Of a stretch of 64,000 nt of DNA, positions 52,485 to 64,000 are shown one piece after another. Origin of the DNA: Canna indica. Lineage: Eukaryota > Streptophyta > Magnoliopsida > Zingiberales > Cannaceae. A model generated the notes under the pieces. That model did not search any database. It saw only the letters and a program-made list of their open reading frames with translations, and was not told the origin of the DNA. Location: assembly GCA_034359265.1 (NCBI GenBank), contig CP136891.1:86446001-86510000 (forward strand), given 5' to 3'. Positions within the stretch are counted from its first letter, which is position 1; the number at the start of each line of letters is the position of its first letter. The translations under genes and the position numbers were made by a program.

Positions 52485-54539
52485 ATCGGGACGTCGACGG
52501 TTGATGTGTGAAGAAGAAGAAGTAGAAATAGATGAAAGAAATGAAAAAAATATATAATTAAATATTAAAAAAATATATTATTTATTCTAAAAAAAGCAGG
52601 AGGCGGGAAATCTCCCGCCTCCGGCTGGGCGAGCGCGCGTGCCACGCGCGCTCGCCCGATTACCCACGCCTCCAGCAGGCGCCAAGTTTTTTTTGGCGTC
52701 TGCTGAGACGCCGACGTCTAAATTTTGACGTCTCTAGACGTCGAAATATTTCGGCGTCTCTAGACGTCGAAATATTTCGGCGCTTTTGGCATTGGCGTCA
52801 AAAAAAAAATATTGACGCCTATATGTGACGTCGATACGTCAAATATTTTGACGGCTTCTTAGGCGTCGAAATATTTCGATCCCTGTTGTTGGAAAAATTT
52901 TCGACGTCTATAGTAGACGTCGAAATTTATTGCGTTAAATTTTTTTAATAATTTTACATTTCGACGTCTTTAGTAGACGTCAAAATTATGAAGTCGATAT
53001 ATAATCAATTTGTTGTAGTGATTGATTTCCAAGAGACATTTGCCCCTGTAGCCAGGCTACAAATGATACGAATGATCGTTGCCATAGCAGCTCACAAAGG
53101 TTGTAGGATTTACCAACTTGATGTTAAATCAGCCTTCTTGAACGATGACTTAACTGAAGAAGTGTTTGTATGTCAACCAGAAAGGTTCATTAAAAAGGGT
53201 GAAGAGGCCGGAGGAAGTCTACTTGTTGAAGAAAGCCTTGTATGGACTTTGCCAAGCTCCGCGAGCTTGGTATTACAGAATAGATAAAGATTTTATTGAT
53301 CAAGGTTTATGTAGAAGTCCAAATGACCATACCTTATATATTTTGAAAAAGGAAACTGATCTAATGGTGGCTTGCTTATATGTAGATGATCTAATTCTCA
53401 CGAGTGGGAATGAAAAAGTAATTCGTCAGTTCAAAGAAAACCTATTCAGCACATTTGAGATGATTGATCTTGGACTAATGAGTTCTTTCTTGGTTTTGGA
53501 GTTGTGTAGTCAACCGAAGGTATCAGCTTATCACAAAAGAAATATGCAATGGATTTGCTGAAAAGATTTAATATGGACAGCTGCAATATTGTGGCAATAC
53601 CAATGAATATTGATTTCAAGTTGAAATTAGAAACACAAGATGTAGCAGTGGATGTTAGTTGCTATATAGCGCGCCCTAATTGGTTGTCTTTTGTATCTAA
53701 CTAATTCTAGACATGATTTAACATATTATGTAAGTTTGTTATCTAGATACATGCAGCACCCAAGCTCAATTCATATGTCAGCTGCTAATTAAGAGGATTC
53801 TTCGATACATTAAAGGTACTTATAATTATGGACTTCTGTAAAAAAAGGAGTGTGAATTCAAGCTCAGCGAATTTGCATATTCAAATTGGGCTGGATCACT
53901 TGAAGATCGAAGAAGTACATCTGGGTACCTCTTCAAGTGTGGCTCATCTGCTATATGTTGGAGTTCAAAAAAACAATCAATCATTGTCTTATCAACAGCG
54001 AACGCAGAATATGTATTTGTGTCGACTGTAGTGAGCAGTGCAACTTGGTTGAGAAGAATTATTGAAGAATTGAAAATCAAATGTAGTTCAACTACAAAGA
54101 TTTGGTGTGACAATTAATCATCCATAGCCATGGCAAAAAATCCAGTTCAACATTTCAGAACAAGACACATAGAAACCAAGTTTCATTACATCTGTGAATT
54201 GGTTATAGCATGTATTATTGAATTAAGCTACTACAGCACTAAAGATCAGGTAGTTGATATTCTAATCAAAGCATTGCCGGTTGACAAGTTAATTAAGCTG
54301 TTTTTGAGGTGAACTATATATGAGTTCAAATTATATGAATTTAGAGAGAGTGATAAAATAAAATTAAATTCATAATTCATATGTAGTGAAGCTATAAGTC
54401 ACCGTAAATATGTGGTCCAGCTGGCCACTAACTACAAGTAAAATGGTTTTTATCATTTCAGCTATAACTGCCCCTCTACGATTTAATTTCATTACATTAC
54501 GTGTCATTTAAGTGCATTAGTTATTTGTCTTCTCAACTT

Positions 54540-54548
54540 TATAAATAG
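54540..54548 (+). promoter_or_regulatory. TATA box upstream of the thaumatin-like pseudogene
   Basis: TATAAATAG about 120 bp before the first recognisable pseudogene codons. It may be the surviving core promoter; the original start codon and signal peptide are not found. Confidence 0.35.
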
Positions 54549-54661
54549 AGTTCCTTATAACTCGTAATAGGCACTTGATTTGATTGAATGCATTTGGTTT
54601 TTCTCTTCCAACATCTCGAGTTCTAATGTCTATAATACATCTGTGGTGTTAACTAACAGTA

Positions 54662-55122
54662 CGTCTGGGCCCGCACCGGTTGCTCCTTCGACAGCAACGG
54701 CTGCGGCAGCTGCCAGACTGCCGATTGCGGTGGCCTCCTCGAGTGCTAAGGCTACGGATCTCCGCCCAACACCCTCGCCGAGTACGGGCTCAACCAGTTC
54801 AACAACCTCGACTTCTTCGACATCTCCCTAGTCGGCGGCTTCAACATGCCCATGGACTTCAGCCCCGCCGAGGGCACCAGCTGCCGCGAGATAATTAAGG
54901 TGTGCAGCCGACGTTAACGGGCAGTGCCCAGCCAAGCTGCGGGCTCCCGAGAGGTGCAACAACCCGTGCACTGTGTTCAAGACCGACGAGTACTGCTGCA
55001 ATTCCGGCAACTGCGGGACGACGGGGTACTCCATGTTCTTCAAGAACTTGTGCCCGGACGCCTACAGTTATCCCAAGGATGACGCGACCAGCACAAATTA
55101 CAGGGTCATCTTCCGCCCTTAA
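54662..55122 (+). pseudogene. Thaumatin-like (PR-5/osmotin type) pseudogene, 5'-truncated
   Basis: Starts at WARTGCSFD and follows the thaumatin fold with [11 protein letters not shown], then a TAA (about 54745) in place of a sense codon. It continues with [16 protein letters not shown] and a 2-bp loss near 54908 that shifts frame. It then retains the full 16-cysteine-type domain II with [16 protein letters not shown] and [11 protein letters not shown]. The segment around the penultimate cysteine is deleted and the final FCP is FRP. The signal peptide and first 40-50 residues are missing. It lies 1.1 kb upstream of the intact gene in the same orientation, as a decayed tandem paralogue. Confidence 0.92.
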
Positions 55123-55129
55123 TCAATAA

Positions 55130-56180
55130 TTAATTAATTAATAATCAATCCCCATATATATATATAGGCAAGAAAATAAATGATGATGCATAATATTCAG
55201 GGATGTATTAATGATGGATCGATGCATCATCGGCCAAGTCTTCATTTCACAATTAAGTTGATGATATTAAACAAGAAGTTAATATTGTACCAGCTTTATG
55301 ATATTAATATTAATGAATTTGAGAATGTTATGCTCAAGAATTTTCTGGGTAATACTAAAACAGCACGTAGCTTCTAGAATTACTTAAGATTTTCTATTGA
55401 AAAAAATACTTGATGGTAATATTAAAACAGCACGCCAATTTGATAGAACATCTCGATTAACATGCACCCACAAATTCAACAATTATCTGATTAAGAAGTC
55501 AAGTCAAATTACTTCATTAAGAAGTGATTTGATCGTAAGATAAGAAAATAATTTAGAATGCTTACCTGTTTGAATTATTAATATTTATATATGAAAATTA
55601 GTTAAGATTTTTTAATGAAAAAATACTTGTGCTATGCACCAATTAAATAAAATATATCATTAAAAATATGATTTTTCCCCCCAACAATAGCTCAGTTTCT
55701 ATATATTAAATTAAGTTAAAGATTAAAGTAATTAAAAACTTTAATAACTCAATTAAAATATATTCTGTTCATTAACTTTCTAATACTTGATTTTCATTTA
55801 TTATTTTTAACTGTATAATTATTAATAACAGATTAAAATAGAGTTGATCAACATGTGGATCATTGATCATTAATTTTAAGCATTTTATATAAAACCAGTC
55901 GGTTTATATAAAACCATGCAAATATACAGTCAACTGGAAGAATATATTGCAGTTTTATGGTCCTAACTAGTTGAATTTTCTATCCTCTAGAATGATGTGG
56001 ACTGATACATATATAGCTACTAAAATACCCCCTCCGCAATCAATAATGCTTGTGGATCCACAATTAATCTTTATATCTTTGATTTTTTATTAAATGATAA
56101 ACAAAACTTTCTACACGATTTTGCACAAAATTTCTACGTACTAATAGTAAACAAAACTGTCAAGTCCAGTGGCAAATATT
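55130..56180. other. Intergenic DNA and upstream region of the intact thaumatin-like gene
   Basis: AT-rich. No gene seen. A short repeat GTAATATTAAAACAGCACG occurs near 55350 and 55415. Confidence 0.5.
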
Positions 56181-56186
56181 GCTGAC

Positions 56187-56194
56187 TATAAATA
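56187..56194 (+). promoter_or_regulatory. TATA box of the thaumatin-like gene
   Basis: TATAAATA, 74 bp upstream of the ATG at 56261, with a plausible short 5' leader. Confidence 0.7.
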
Positions 56195-56260
56195 CAGCAC
56201 CTGATCTGCCCCTCCACAAAACATATTGTATTCAGTTTAAGCTTAATTAAGTCATCTACA

Positions 56261-56881
56261 ATGGCCGCCTCTCCATCCTCCCTTTCCCTTCTCCTCTTGC
56301 CGCTGCTCTTCTCCCTCTCCCGCGCTGCCACCTTCAACATCGTAAACCAATGCAGCTACACCATATGGCCCGCCGCCTTACCTGGCGGCGGCGTCCAGCT
56401 CAACCCCGGCCAGACCTGGAGCCTCAACGTCAACCCCGGCACGGCCGGCGGCCGCATCTGGGCCCGCACCGGGTGCAACTTCGACGGCAGCGGCAGCGGC
56501 AGCTGCCAGACCGGCGACTGTGGTGGGCGCCTCAACTGCCAACTCTCCGGCGCCCCCCCCACCACGTTGGCCGAGTTCTCCCTCAACCAGCCGAACAACC
56601 TCGACTTCTACGACATCTCCGTCATCGACGGGTTCAACGTGCCCATGAGCTTCGGCCCCACCAGCGGCGGGTGCCCCAACCTGCAGTGCTCGGCGGACGT
56701 GAACGGGCAGTGCCCCAGCGAGCAGCGGGTCAGCGGCGGATGCAACGGATGCAACGGGCAGATGCAGTGCTCGACCTTCTTCAAGAACCTGTGCCCGGAC
56801 GCGTACACGTACCCCAGTGATAATACGGCCACCAAAAGCTGCCCCAGCGGGACAAACTACAGGGTCGTCTTCTGCCCTTAA
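56261..56881 (+). CDS. Thaumatin-like protein (PR-5 family), intact, shortened domain II
   Basis: A 206-residue secreted thaumatin-like protein, a defence-associated family active in the apoplast or vacuole and often antifungal or glucan-binding. Residues 1-22 are a signal peptide ending SRA; the mature protein begins ATFNIVNQC. The thaumatin signature region [12 protein letters not shown] is present, as are the acidic-cleft residues in [23 protein letters not shown] and CPDAY. The protein ends VFCP. I count 14 cysteines, against 16 in osmotin-type and 10 in small-type members. The CC pair and its loop in domain II are missing, replaced by a short Gly/Asn/Cys-rich segment. Very GC-rich, single exon, no lesion. 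A decayed 16-cysteine-type paralogue lies just upstream. Confidence 0.97.
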   Translation: MAASPSSLSLLLLPLLFSLSRAATFNIVNQCSYTIWPAALPGGGVQLNPGQTWSLNVNPGTAGGRIWARTGCNFDGSGSGSCQTGDCGGRLNCQLSGAPPTTLAEFSLNQPNNLDFYDISVIDGFNVPMSFGPTSGGCPNLQCSADVNGQCPSEQRVSGGCNGCNGQMQCSTFFKNLCPDAYTYPSDNTATKSCPSGTNYRVVFCP

Positions 56882-57355
56882 TTAATTCACGATTTAAGAA
56901 TAATAAATAAATGAACGAATAATCACCCCCCGTTTACAAATTTCAGTAAAGAGGAGACGTGTCATGAGCTCCTTAATTAGTATATATTTCATGCAGTTTA
57001 TATATTTTATAAAGGGTGATGGAATTAGTAAAGGCTGTTGATGGTGTCATCAATTAAGTTAATTAAATAATAAATGTTGCTGCTGCACTTGTGATAATCA
57101 CCACTAGACACCTGAGTAATTTGTCCGACCATTTGTGATGGTTAAAATAGCGCTTGAAGATGCAACAATTCTGCGACTAGCTAGGAATGATTGTCGTAAA
57201 AAAGATTATGACGGCACGGCGACCACGAAGATAGTCATCGAGACTTAAGTACATATAGCATCGACGGTAGGGCGACCGCTTAGCGACCACAATTTTTGCG
57301 ATCGCTATGCGTCGTCGCAAAACCGTCAGAGATCGATTATGTCAACCCGATCGCA

Positions 57356-57398
<43 letters not shown>

Positions 57399-57489
57399 CG
57401 TCGTTATCGCTTCCCCGCCGATATTCGATCGTTGCCGCCGACCCTTCTCACCGCCACTAACGCCCTCCCCATCAAAATGGTTTAATTAG
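56882..57489. other. Intergenic DNA with GC-rich repeat and (CT)n tract
   Basis: Around 57150-57340 lies a segment with CGACCACAA and TCGTCGCAAA words that looks transposon-derived, followed by a (CT)n tract at 57357-57394. No bounded element or gene is supported. Confidence 0.4.
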
Positions 57490-58470
57490 GCTAATCCTGA
57501 TGTCATACTCGTAATTGACGAATCCCTCGTTATTATATAATGAGGACATAAGTGTCCTTGTTTGGTCGGGTGGAGCCCTCAGGCTAAGTTGCGTCTGGTT
57601 TGACTTGAGTCTAGTTTATGAGTGTACGTGGGCGCTTCTGGGCCTAATTCGGCCAGACCCGAAGTGCTAGTCCAGTCCACAGCTCCCGAGCTTGGTTCGA
57701 GTCCGATGACTTTGTGTTGAGCAAGAAATAGTGTGTCGGCCTTCGATCTCGGTTGATAGGTGGACGTCGACTGGGTCTTCGGTTGATGCGCCGATCAGGA
57801 GACCTCGATGAGTACATGTATTATTGCTTTGCGATCCTTTAGCTTCTAGAGTAAATGTGACGGTTGCACGAAGAGAAAGTGTGCCTTTTTGTGTGCCATC
57901 CGTCTGTGCATTTATTAATTATGACAATAGGTAATTATGGCAAAAGATGTGATCGGTTTGAGGCACTCAAATGCATGGTGTTGACTGACGGACATGCCCC
58001 CGTTAGTGGGGAAGTGGAGAACAACTGTGAAGGTGACGGTTCTGCTCGTGCCTATAAAAGCTCCTTGCAACTTTGTTTTCTGCATGCATGAGTTTTGCCA
58101 TGGAGTGGGAGGTATCGGAAAATCATCATTCCTTCGGGAGTCAGCCTTTGCCCGATTGTGCGTAAATTAGAGATCGTCGTGAGTTCGCGCCGTTGAGCTT
58201 AAGAGGAAGGTGGGAGGCGCGAGGTTGGTCATGGCGGCGGAAGTGGCTGGAGAGTGGAGACCCGCGGCAGCTGACGAACCATGTACGGAACGTGAATTTG
58301 CACAGCCAAGACTTATGCAACGAACATCATTCTTGCAGCGATCTGTTTGCATCCAACCAAATAGCCCAAAAATATCCATTCACAAACAACGTGCATAAAC
58401 TTCAAGTCAAGATTGCCTGGCAATTGATTTGTAGTCATGCAACTAGACGTGGAATATTATTCAGATAGCT
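57490..58470 (+). repeat. LTR-like relic
   Basis: The start (57490-57660) resembles 37887-38056. A TATA-like CCTATAAAAGCT occurs near 58050, about 500 bp into the segment, as in retrotransposon LTRs. No primer site or pol coding is attached, and boundaries are unknown. Confidence 0.35.
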
Positions 58471-59239
58471 TTCTCATCAAGCTTAATTAATTGCGTATGT
58501 GACTTGTCAAGAGAGTTGAGTATATTATTTCTTTTCTAAAAAAATATATTTTAAAAAAAAACATATTAGGTGGCCAGAATTTTCCCATGCATGCGATGTG
58601 ATATTTTCTTCGTTTATGTAGTGTATGGTCTTGAAGAAGATAAGCATGCACGACCGGAACAATATTTTATCTTGATCAAGAAGAAAAAGAAGATAACTAA
58701 TAAATATAACCCAAATCTATAACGTATCTAATAAAGAATTTTCAAGGAAATAGCTAGCGCATCTAATAAATATATTGCAATTAATTATTAATATTTAATT
58801 GAAAACTGATCATGAGTATTCAAATATGTTTTTAAGAAAAAGACCTTATTTAATACTTCCTTTACAAGAAAGGCCAAAGTCCTATTTCAATTCGTTTTTC
58901 ATTACAAATAAATATTGATTTAAGCTACTGATTTATACTTTTCAGAAGGAAGAGGAGACGAGGAGTACAGACAAACTCTCGTTTGAAGGATTCTCAACAT
59001 TTAATTGACTTCTACTACAAGACAAGCTAGTCATGGGTGGAAATTTTGACTTCTAATTAATTTGAACAATATATAATGACTGAAAATGACACCGCGTGAG
59101 ATGAATATGCAACCATGAACCCTAATTTCCGATGTAGGAAAAATGGGATGTGACACAAGAAATAACTTGTGCATTTCAGTTTCTGGATTTGTATGTTCGT
59201 CAATGAGTTTTTTTTCTCTTGTTGGAACTCTTCATCTAA
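58471..59239. other. AT-rich intergenic DNA
   Basis: No supported gene or element. Confidence 0.4.
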
Positions 59240-60380
59240 TCCATTAGATATTTTCAAAGTATATAAAATTAATTTTTAATTAAAAATAGTAAAATATTTT
59301 GATAGACTCTATCATATATATTTTTATGAATTAAATTTTATTTTTTATAATTATAAAATTACTATAAATAAAAATATCTAATTCATTAGAAACTTTGTAC
59401 TCTATAATAAATTCATAATTTTTTTAAAAAATATTTAAATTAATAAAATAATTTTTAATGATACAAAAGAGGTATTATGGTCTAGAAAAATATTTTACAT
59501 CAAAATATTTTATAATTTATTTTAATTTTAATTTATAGAATTTATAAAAAATCTTTAATACATTAGAGAGTTTGAAAAATATTTTTTTTTATTCTCTAAT
59601 ATTTTATTTTTATCATAAAAAATATTTTATAAATTTAAATTAATTTTAGCATTTTTTTAATTTTATTTTTAATTTTAGAAATTTTGGCCAAAGATAAAAT
59701 AGGTATTCGATCCACTCAATTCTGATTTTGGAAATTATCCATCTTCATATCCGATTTTGAAAATTTCTCATTCTCAAAATTAATTCGGATCTGGTAAATT
59801 GTTATTATCAATTAAATTATAAAAACAGTCACACTTTTTAGACTCTCTTTCTAAGCTTGACAAGTGGCTATTTGTAGTGTTTTTTATTGTTCCAATTATT
59901 TTTTCAACTTTAAACTTAACTACAATTTTACTCTCAATTATGTTGGTTGACAGTTATTTGTAATATTTTTTTGATTTTTTCAATTATATCTTTAATTTTA
60001 AACTTAAATACTATATTAATTAAATGATAAAATTAGTATCACTTTTAAACTCTTTTTCTAAGCTTGACACATGGCTCATTATGGTATTTTTTTTCCCCCA
60101 ATTTCACCATTAATTTTTTAATGATGACAGCTATTTTCTACAAATAAATTTATCATCACTTTTTAAACTATCTTTTTTACTTTCCCTCTTAATTTTTTAA
60201 CTTATTTTAAAAACTCATTTGACTCCTCTACGACTATTTTCTAACATTGATTTTAAAAATCCCTTTTAACTTTCCCTCTCGGATTTTTTAACTCTCTCTT
60301 TATTTTTCCTCTCAATTTTTCAAAACTCACGGTTGTTTTCTAACATTGAGTTTTTAACTCCATTCACTTTCCCTCTCAAG

Positions 60381-60796
60381 TAGGGGTGTCCATTATTCGG
60401 TTTACACCGAACCAAATTTTTTGGTTCGATTCGATTTAGACACTGCTGGGTTCGGTTCTTGACTCGAATCGAACCCGACTATTGATATTCGGTTCGGATT
60501 CGGTTCCCAAATTCGGAAACCGACCCCAATCGAAAACTGAACTAATTTAAATATACTTAATAGTTAATACACCTGAACTCGATATTTCACTCGAACTCGA
60601 TTAATTTTTTCATGTATTTTCGTGTAAATGAAATTTTGGTTTTTTCGAGTAGGGAACCAAACTGAATTATTTCAGTTCAAGTTTATTCGGTTTTTGGGTA
60701 ATTCGGTTCGGGTTCGGGTATTAAAAAAAATCGGTTTTGGATAATTCGGTTCGGTTCGGTTCGGTTCGAGTTAAATCAAATGGACATGCGTGCCTA
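60381..60796. mobile_element. hAT-type MITE, copy 3 of 4
   Basis: Begins TAGGGGTGTCCATTATTCGG and ends near TGGACATGCGTGCCTA. CTCTCAAG flanks it at 60373-60380 and 60797-60804. Counterpart of the element at 44158. Confidence 0.85.
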
Positions 60797-60953
60797 CTCT
60801 CAAGTACCTGACATGTTGTCCTTCAATTACTTAACCCAATATTTTTTATTATTTCGAAGGCATAATTAAAAACTCAATATTTTAACTTATTTTTAAAACT
60901 CACGGTTGTTTTCTAACATTGACTTTTTAACTCCATTCACTTCCCCTCTCAAA

Positions 60954-61495
<542 letters not shown>

Positions 61496-62348
61496 CTCTC
61501 AGGTACCTGACATGTAGTCATCCAATTACTTAACCCAATAATTTTCATTATTTTCAAGTCATAATAAAAAACTCAATTTTAAACTTATTTTTAAAACTAA
61601 CGTTTGTTTTCTAACATTGACTTTTTAACTCCATTCACTCTCCCTCTCAAGTACCTGACATGTAGTTCTTCAATTACTTAACCCAATATTTTTCATTATT
61701 TCCGATGCATAATTTAAAACAATGCAGAAAAGTTTTTGTTCTCTTTCGACCAACAACCGATTGTTACTCAAATTAATATTAGATTTTGAATTCTTTTATG
61801 CATCAAGCGAGATGGAGCGGAAGCGAATGGAAAAAGGAGTGGATTTTTCAAATTTTCATTAATTTGGGTGTAAGGCTCTTCAACACTCCGATCTAGGTTT
61901 ACTTCTTACGTTTTTTAGTAAAAATTTTGATTTATTGATGCAGTAGTCATGATGCAAATCTCATATCTTCCTCTTATTTTTTCTATCATAAATATAAGTC
62001 ACAATGGAGACAAAAAACTTTCATTCTCTTGGAGTCATTTATGAGGTAATTTTTTTCACTTTATTAGTATTTTTTCAATTATTATTTGGGTATTTTTGAT
62101 GTGATTTCATCTTCTTTGCATTCGAATAGTTCTTATGGATTGATTTTCATTCTTTGCGTTTTTTCACTTTATTTTTTTTTTCAATTGTTTAATTTAATAT
62201 CTTCAATTTTAGCGGATAAATAATGCACGAACTACAAACTAATTAGCAATTATTTCCTCTTTTTTTTTTTGCCGATTTTCTTTTCTCTTCACGTCGATCC
62301 TTTTCTTAAAAGGTGGCAAGTTGGCAATAAACAAATGTGAAATTACAA

Positions 62349-62393
<45 letters not shown>

Positions 62394-62879
62394 CTTAGAT
62401 GTAGATTAATTATAAGTAATCGTGTGCACTTTTATTATTTGTAAATTTATTATATTTGGATCTCTTTATTGAATGATAGCAATCTTTTTATTTTTTTTTG
62501 TTCTTTACGCATTGCAAACTCACATGACTTTTTGATGTATAAATATTTTTCTAATCGAATCCGGTAGATTCAACATATTTTTTAAATATTTGGATGAAAT
62601 ACATTGCAAATTTGATCTAATGTTTACGAAGTTTTGATTCATAATTTTCATTCAAAAAGATAATTTGAACATAATTTAGCATTTCAGTTATATATTTTGT
62701 AGAATAAAAAAAGATTAACGACTTATGGTAAAAAAAAATTGAGGTACTTTAAGATCAATTGTATCATTTCAATTGTATATTGTGTAGAATAAAAAAAGAT
62801 TAATCGTTTGATAAGGAATTTTTTAAAAAATATATATTATTATTATAAATTTATAATAAAGAAATATGTTTTTTATATA

Positions 62880-64000
62880 TACTACAACAAAATCACCTAA
62901 TTTCGACGTCAAAATATATAAAAATTTTCACGCTTCTTTTGCCGAAAAAAAATTTAGACACCTGTGTGAGCATCAAAAACTCATGTATAACTATGGGCGT
63001 TGAAATATAACTTTTCGACGTCTGACTCGGACGTCGAAATGTAACTTTTCGACGTCTGGCTCTGGCGTCAAAAACTTTACATTTCGGCGTCTGGTTTGGG
63101 TGTCGAAATGTTACATTTCGACGCCAGGCTCAACATCGAAATGTTAAATTTTGACGCTTTTAAAAAAATATTTTTTAAACATACTGATGCCTGTTAGAGG
63201 CATTGGTATGTTTTTTTTTTTAATTTTAAAAAATCTGCGTATAGCAAACGAGCAGGCGCGATGCTTGCTCATTTTCGTTGCAGGCGGAATTAGAGCTGGC
63301 GCGCGGCTCGGCGCGCTTGCTCTGCTCATATCCGCTGCATGCGAAATTTGAGCTGGCGCGCGGCACGGCGCACCTGCTCATTTCCGCTGCACGCGGAAAC
63401 TGAGTTGGGCAAAACGTGGTCGGGCGTACGCGTTGGATCTCCGCCATGTGTCAGAAATCGAAGGGTCTGCGCCTACGCTGTTCGATTTTCGCAACTTGGC
63501 GTATAGATCGAACAGCAGTGGGTTCGCCTGCTCGCACCTCTTCGAAATTTGCAACGCGGAATTCATGTTTTGAATTTCGCATTACCATTTTTTTTAAAAT
63601 ATTAATTAATTTTAAATAAATATAATTAAGCGGAAATTAAAATTTAATTAAACAAAAATTTATATTCAATTAAATAGAAATACGAGGAGAAGAAAAAATT
63701 ATATACTAACCTTTTAAAAAATTTGATGATTCGAACTAAAAATTTGAACAGCTTTGATAACTTGAAAAGAAGATAAAAAAAAATTAGTGAAGAAAAAAAA
63801 AATGAAAAGAAAAAAATAAAAGAGGAGAGGATAAGAGAAAAAATAAATGAAAAGAAAGAAAAGAAGAAAGGAAGAAAGAAATAGAAAAGGAGAAGAATGA
63901 CGAAGAATAAAAATATAAATAGAAGTAAAAAATATAATTTTAAAAAAAGTAAAAAATTTCGTGGAGAGGGGGAGATTTCCCGCATCCAGCCTGGCACCAA
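62880..64000 (+). mobile_element. Start of a second CACTA element, cut by the window end
   Basis: Begins TACTACAACAAAATCACC, one base different from the CACTACAACAAA end of the element at 51455. It continues with repeated TTTCGACGTC-type words through 63140. A GC-rich segment at 63240-63560 and a GGGAGATTTCCCGC motif near 63970, also seen at about 52605 in the first element, show the two are the same family. The right end is outside the window. No transposase is seen. Confidence 0.75.

Larger units (their letters stand above)
51455..53020. mobile_element. Non-autonomous CACTA (En/Spm-type) element (1566 bp)
   Basis: Begins CACTACAACAAA and ends TTTGTTGTAGTG, a 12-bp perfect terminal inverted repeat, with the 3-bp target duplication ATT at 51452-51454 and 53021-53023. 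It sits inside copia RT coding sequence, whose frame resumes after it. Subterminal zones are packed with TTTCGACGTC and its reverse. No transposase is present. The middle carries a GC-rich, host-like fragment (51840-52520). Confidence 0.96.
50945..54312 (+). pseudogene. Second copia pol relic, interrupted by a CACTA element
   Basis: RT begins near 51120 (EEIQYIEKHETWQLIELP, then LVAKGYMQV) and stops at 51454. It resumes at 53021 with FQETFAPVARLQM, QLDVKSAFLND, ALYGLCQAPRAWYYRID and active-site YVDD near 53385. RNase H remnants run to 54312 with VQHFRTRHIETKFHYI. Frameshifts near 53200 and 53510 and stops near 53700 and 54117 inactivate it. A 122-bp tandem duplication (51064-51185 and 51186-51307) lies at its start. 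No LTRs are found. It begins directly at the end of the segmental duplication. Confidence 0.9.

Noticed and set aside
51869..52557. Gly/Arg-rich + strand frames within the CACTA element
   Set aside because: Produced by GC-rich DNA and the 62-bp duplication. The only domain-like pattern is on the other strand.
56350..56820. Long Arg/Pro/Gln-rich frame overlapping the thaumatin-like gene
   Set aside because: Out-of-frame shadow of the thaumatin-like coding sequence. The real frame has signal peptide, cysteine pattern and family motifs.
63644..64000. Phe/Leu-rich frame at the right end of the window
   Set aside because: Translation of a purine-rich low-complexity tract; no membrane-protein family pattern.

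Overview
This is a stretch of flowering-plant nuclear DNA. The evidence is spliced genes with GT-AG introns, a plant NDR-type kinase, a berberine-bridge-enzyme-like (BBE-like) oxidase, a thaumatin-like PR-5 protein, a defensin-like fragment, and the usual plant transposons (hAT, CACTA, Ty1/copia, L1-type LINE, Helitron, Tourist and Mutator-like MITEs). The two intact intron-poor genes (BBE-like, thaumatin-like) are very GC-rich inside AT-rich flanks, a monocot-like composition. I cannot name the species.

Layout. 1-5683: most of an NDR/AGC kinase gene on the + strand (13 visible exons, the 5' end lies before the window). 5684-9083: kinase 3' flank with a duplicated piece of a kinase intron and hAT-type MITEs. 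9092-15538: a full-length 6.4-kb hAT transposon with perfect 8-bp target duplication and a dead transposase. 15547-16950: an orphan promoter/leader and a retroposed fragment. 16954-28960: a rearranged defensin/BBE locus. A defensin-like promoter and signal-peptide exon are fused to a BBE pseudogene that contains a nearly perfect inverted repeat. A larger inverted repeat then flanks about 8 kb of nested transposons (copia 5' end, long-TIR element, Helitron relic, LINE), followed by the intact BBE-like gene at 27214-28818 on the - strand.

28960-42990: gene-poor, AT-rich, filled with MITEs, a second hAT with a decayed transposase, a LINE 3' end and local tandem duplications. 42990-50945 and 59240-62840 are two direct copies of one 3.5-kb segment. 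Each carries two copies of the same 0.42-0.54-kb hAT MITE at the same target site plus a natural empty site. Copy A was later split by a 4.4-kb copia element. 50945-54312: another copia relic interrupted by a CACTA element that carries a GC-rich, host-like coding fragment. 54662-56881: a thaumatin-like pseudogene followed by an intact thaumatin-like gene. 62880-64000: the start of a second CACTA element that runs off the window.

The three intact or near-intact host genes are unrelated in pathway: growth/polarity kinase, secreted flavin oxidase, secreted PR-5 protein. The last two and the defensin-like fragments are defence-type secreted proteins that have undergone local duplication and decay. 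Most of the rest is mobile DNA whose nesting gives a readable relative chronology.
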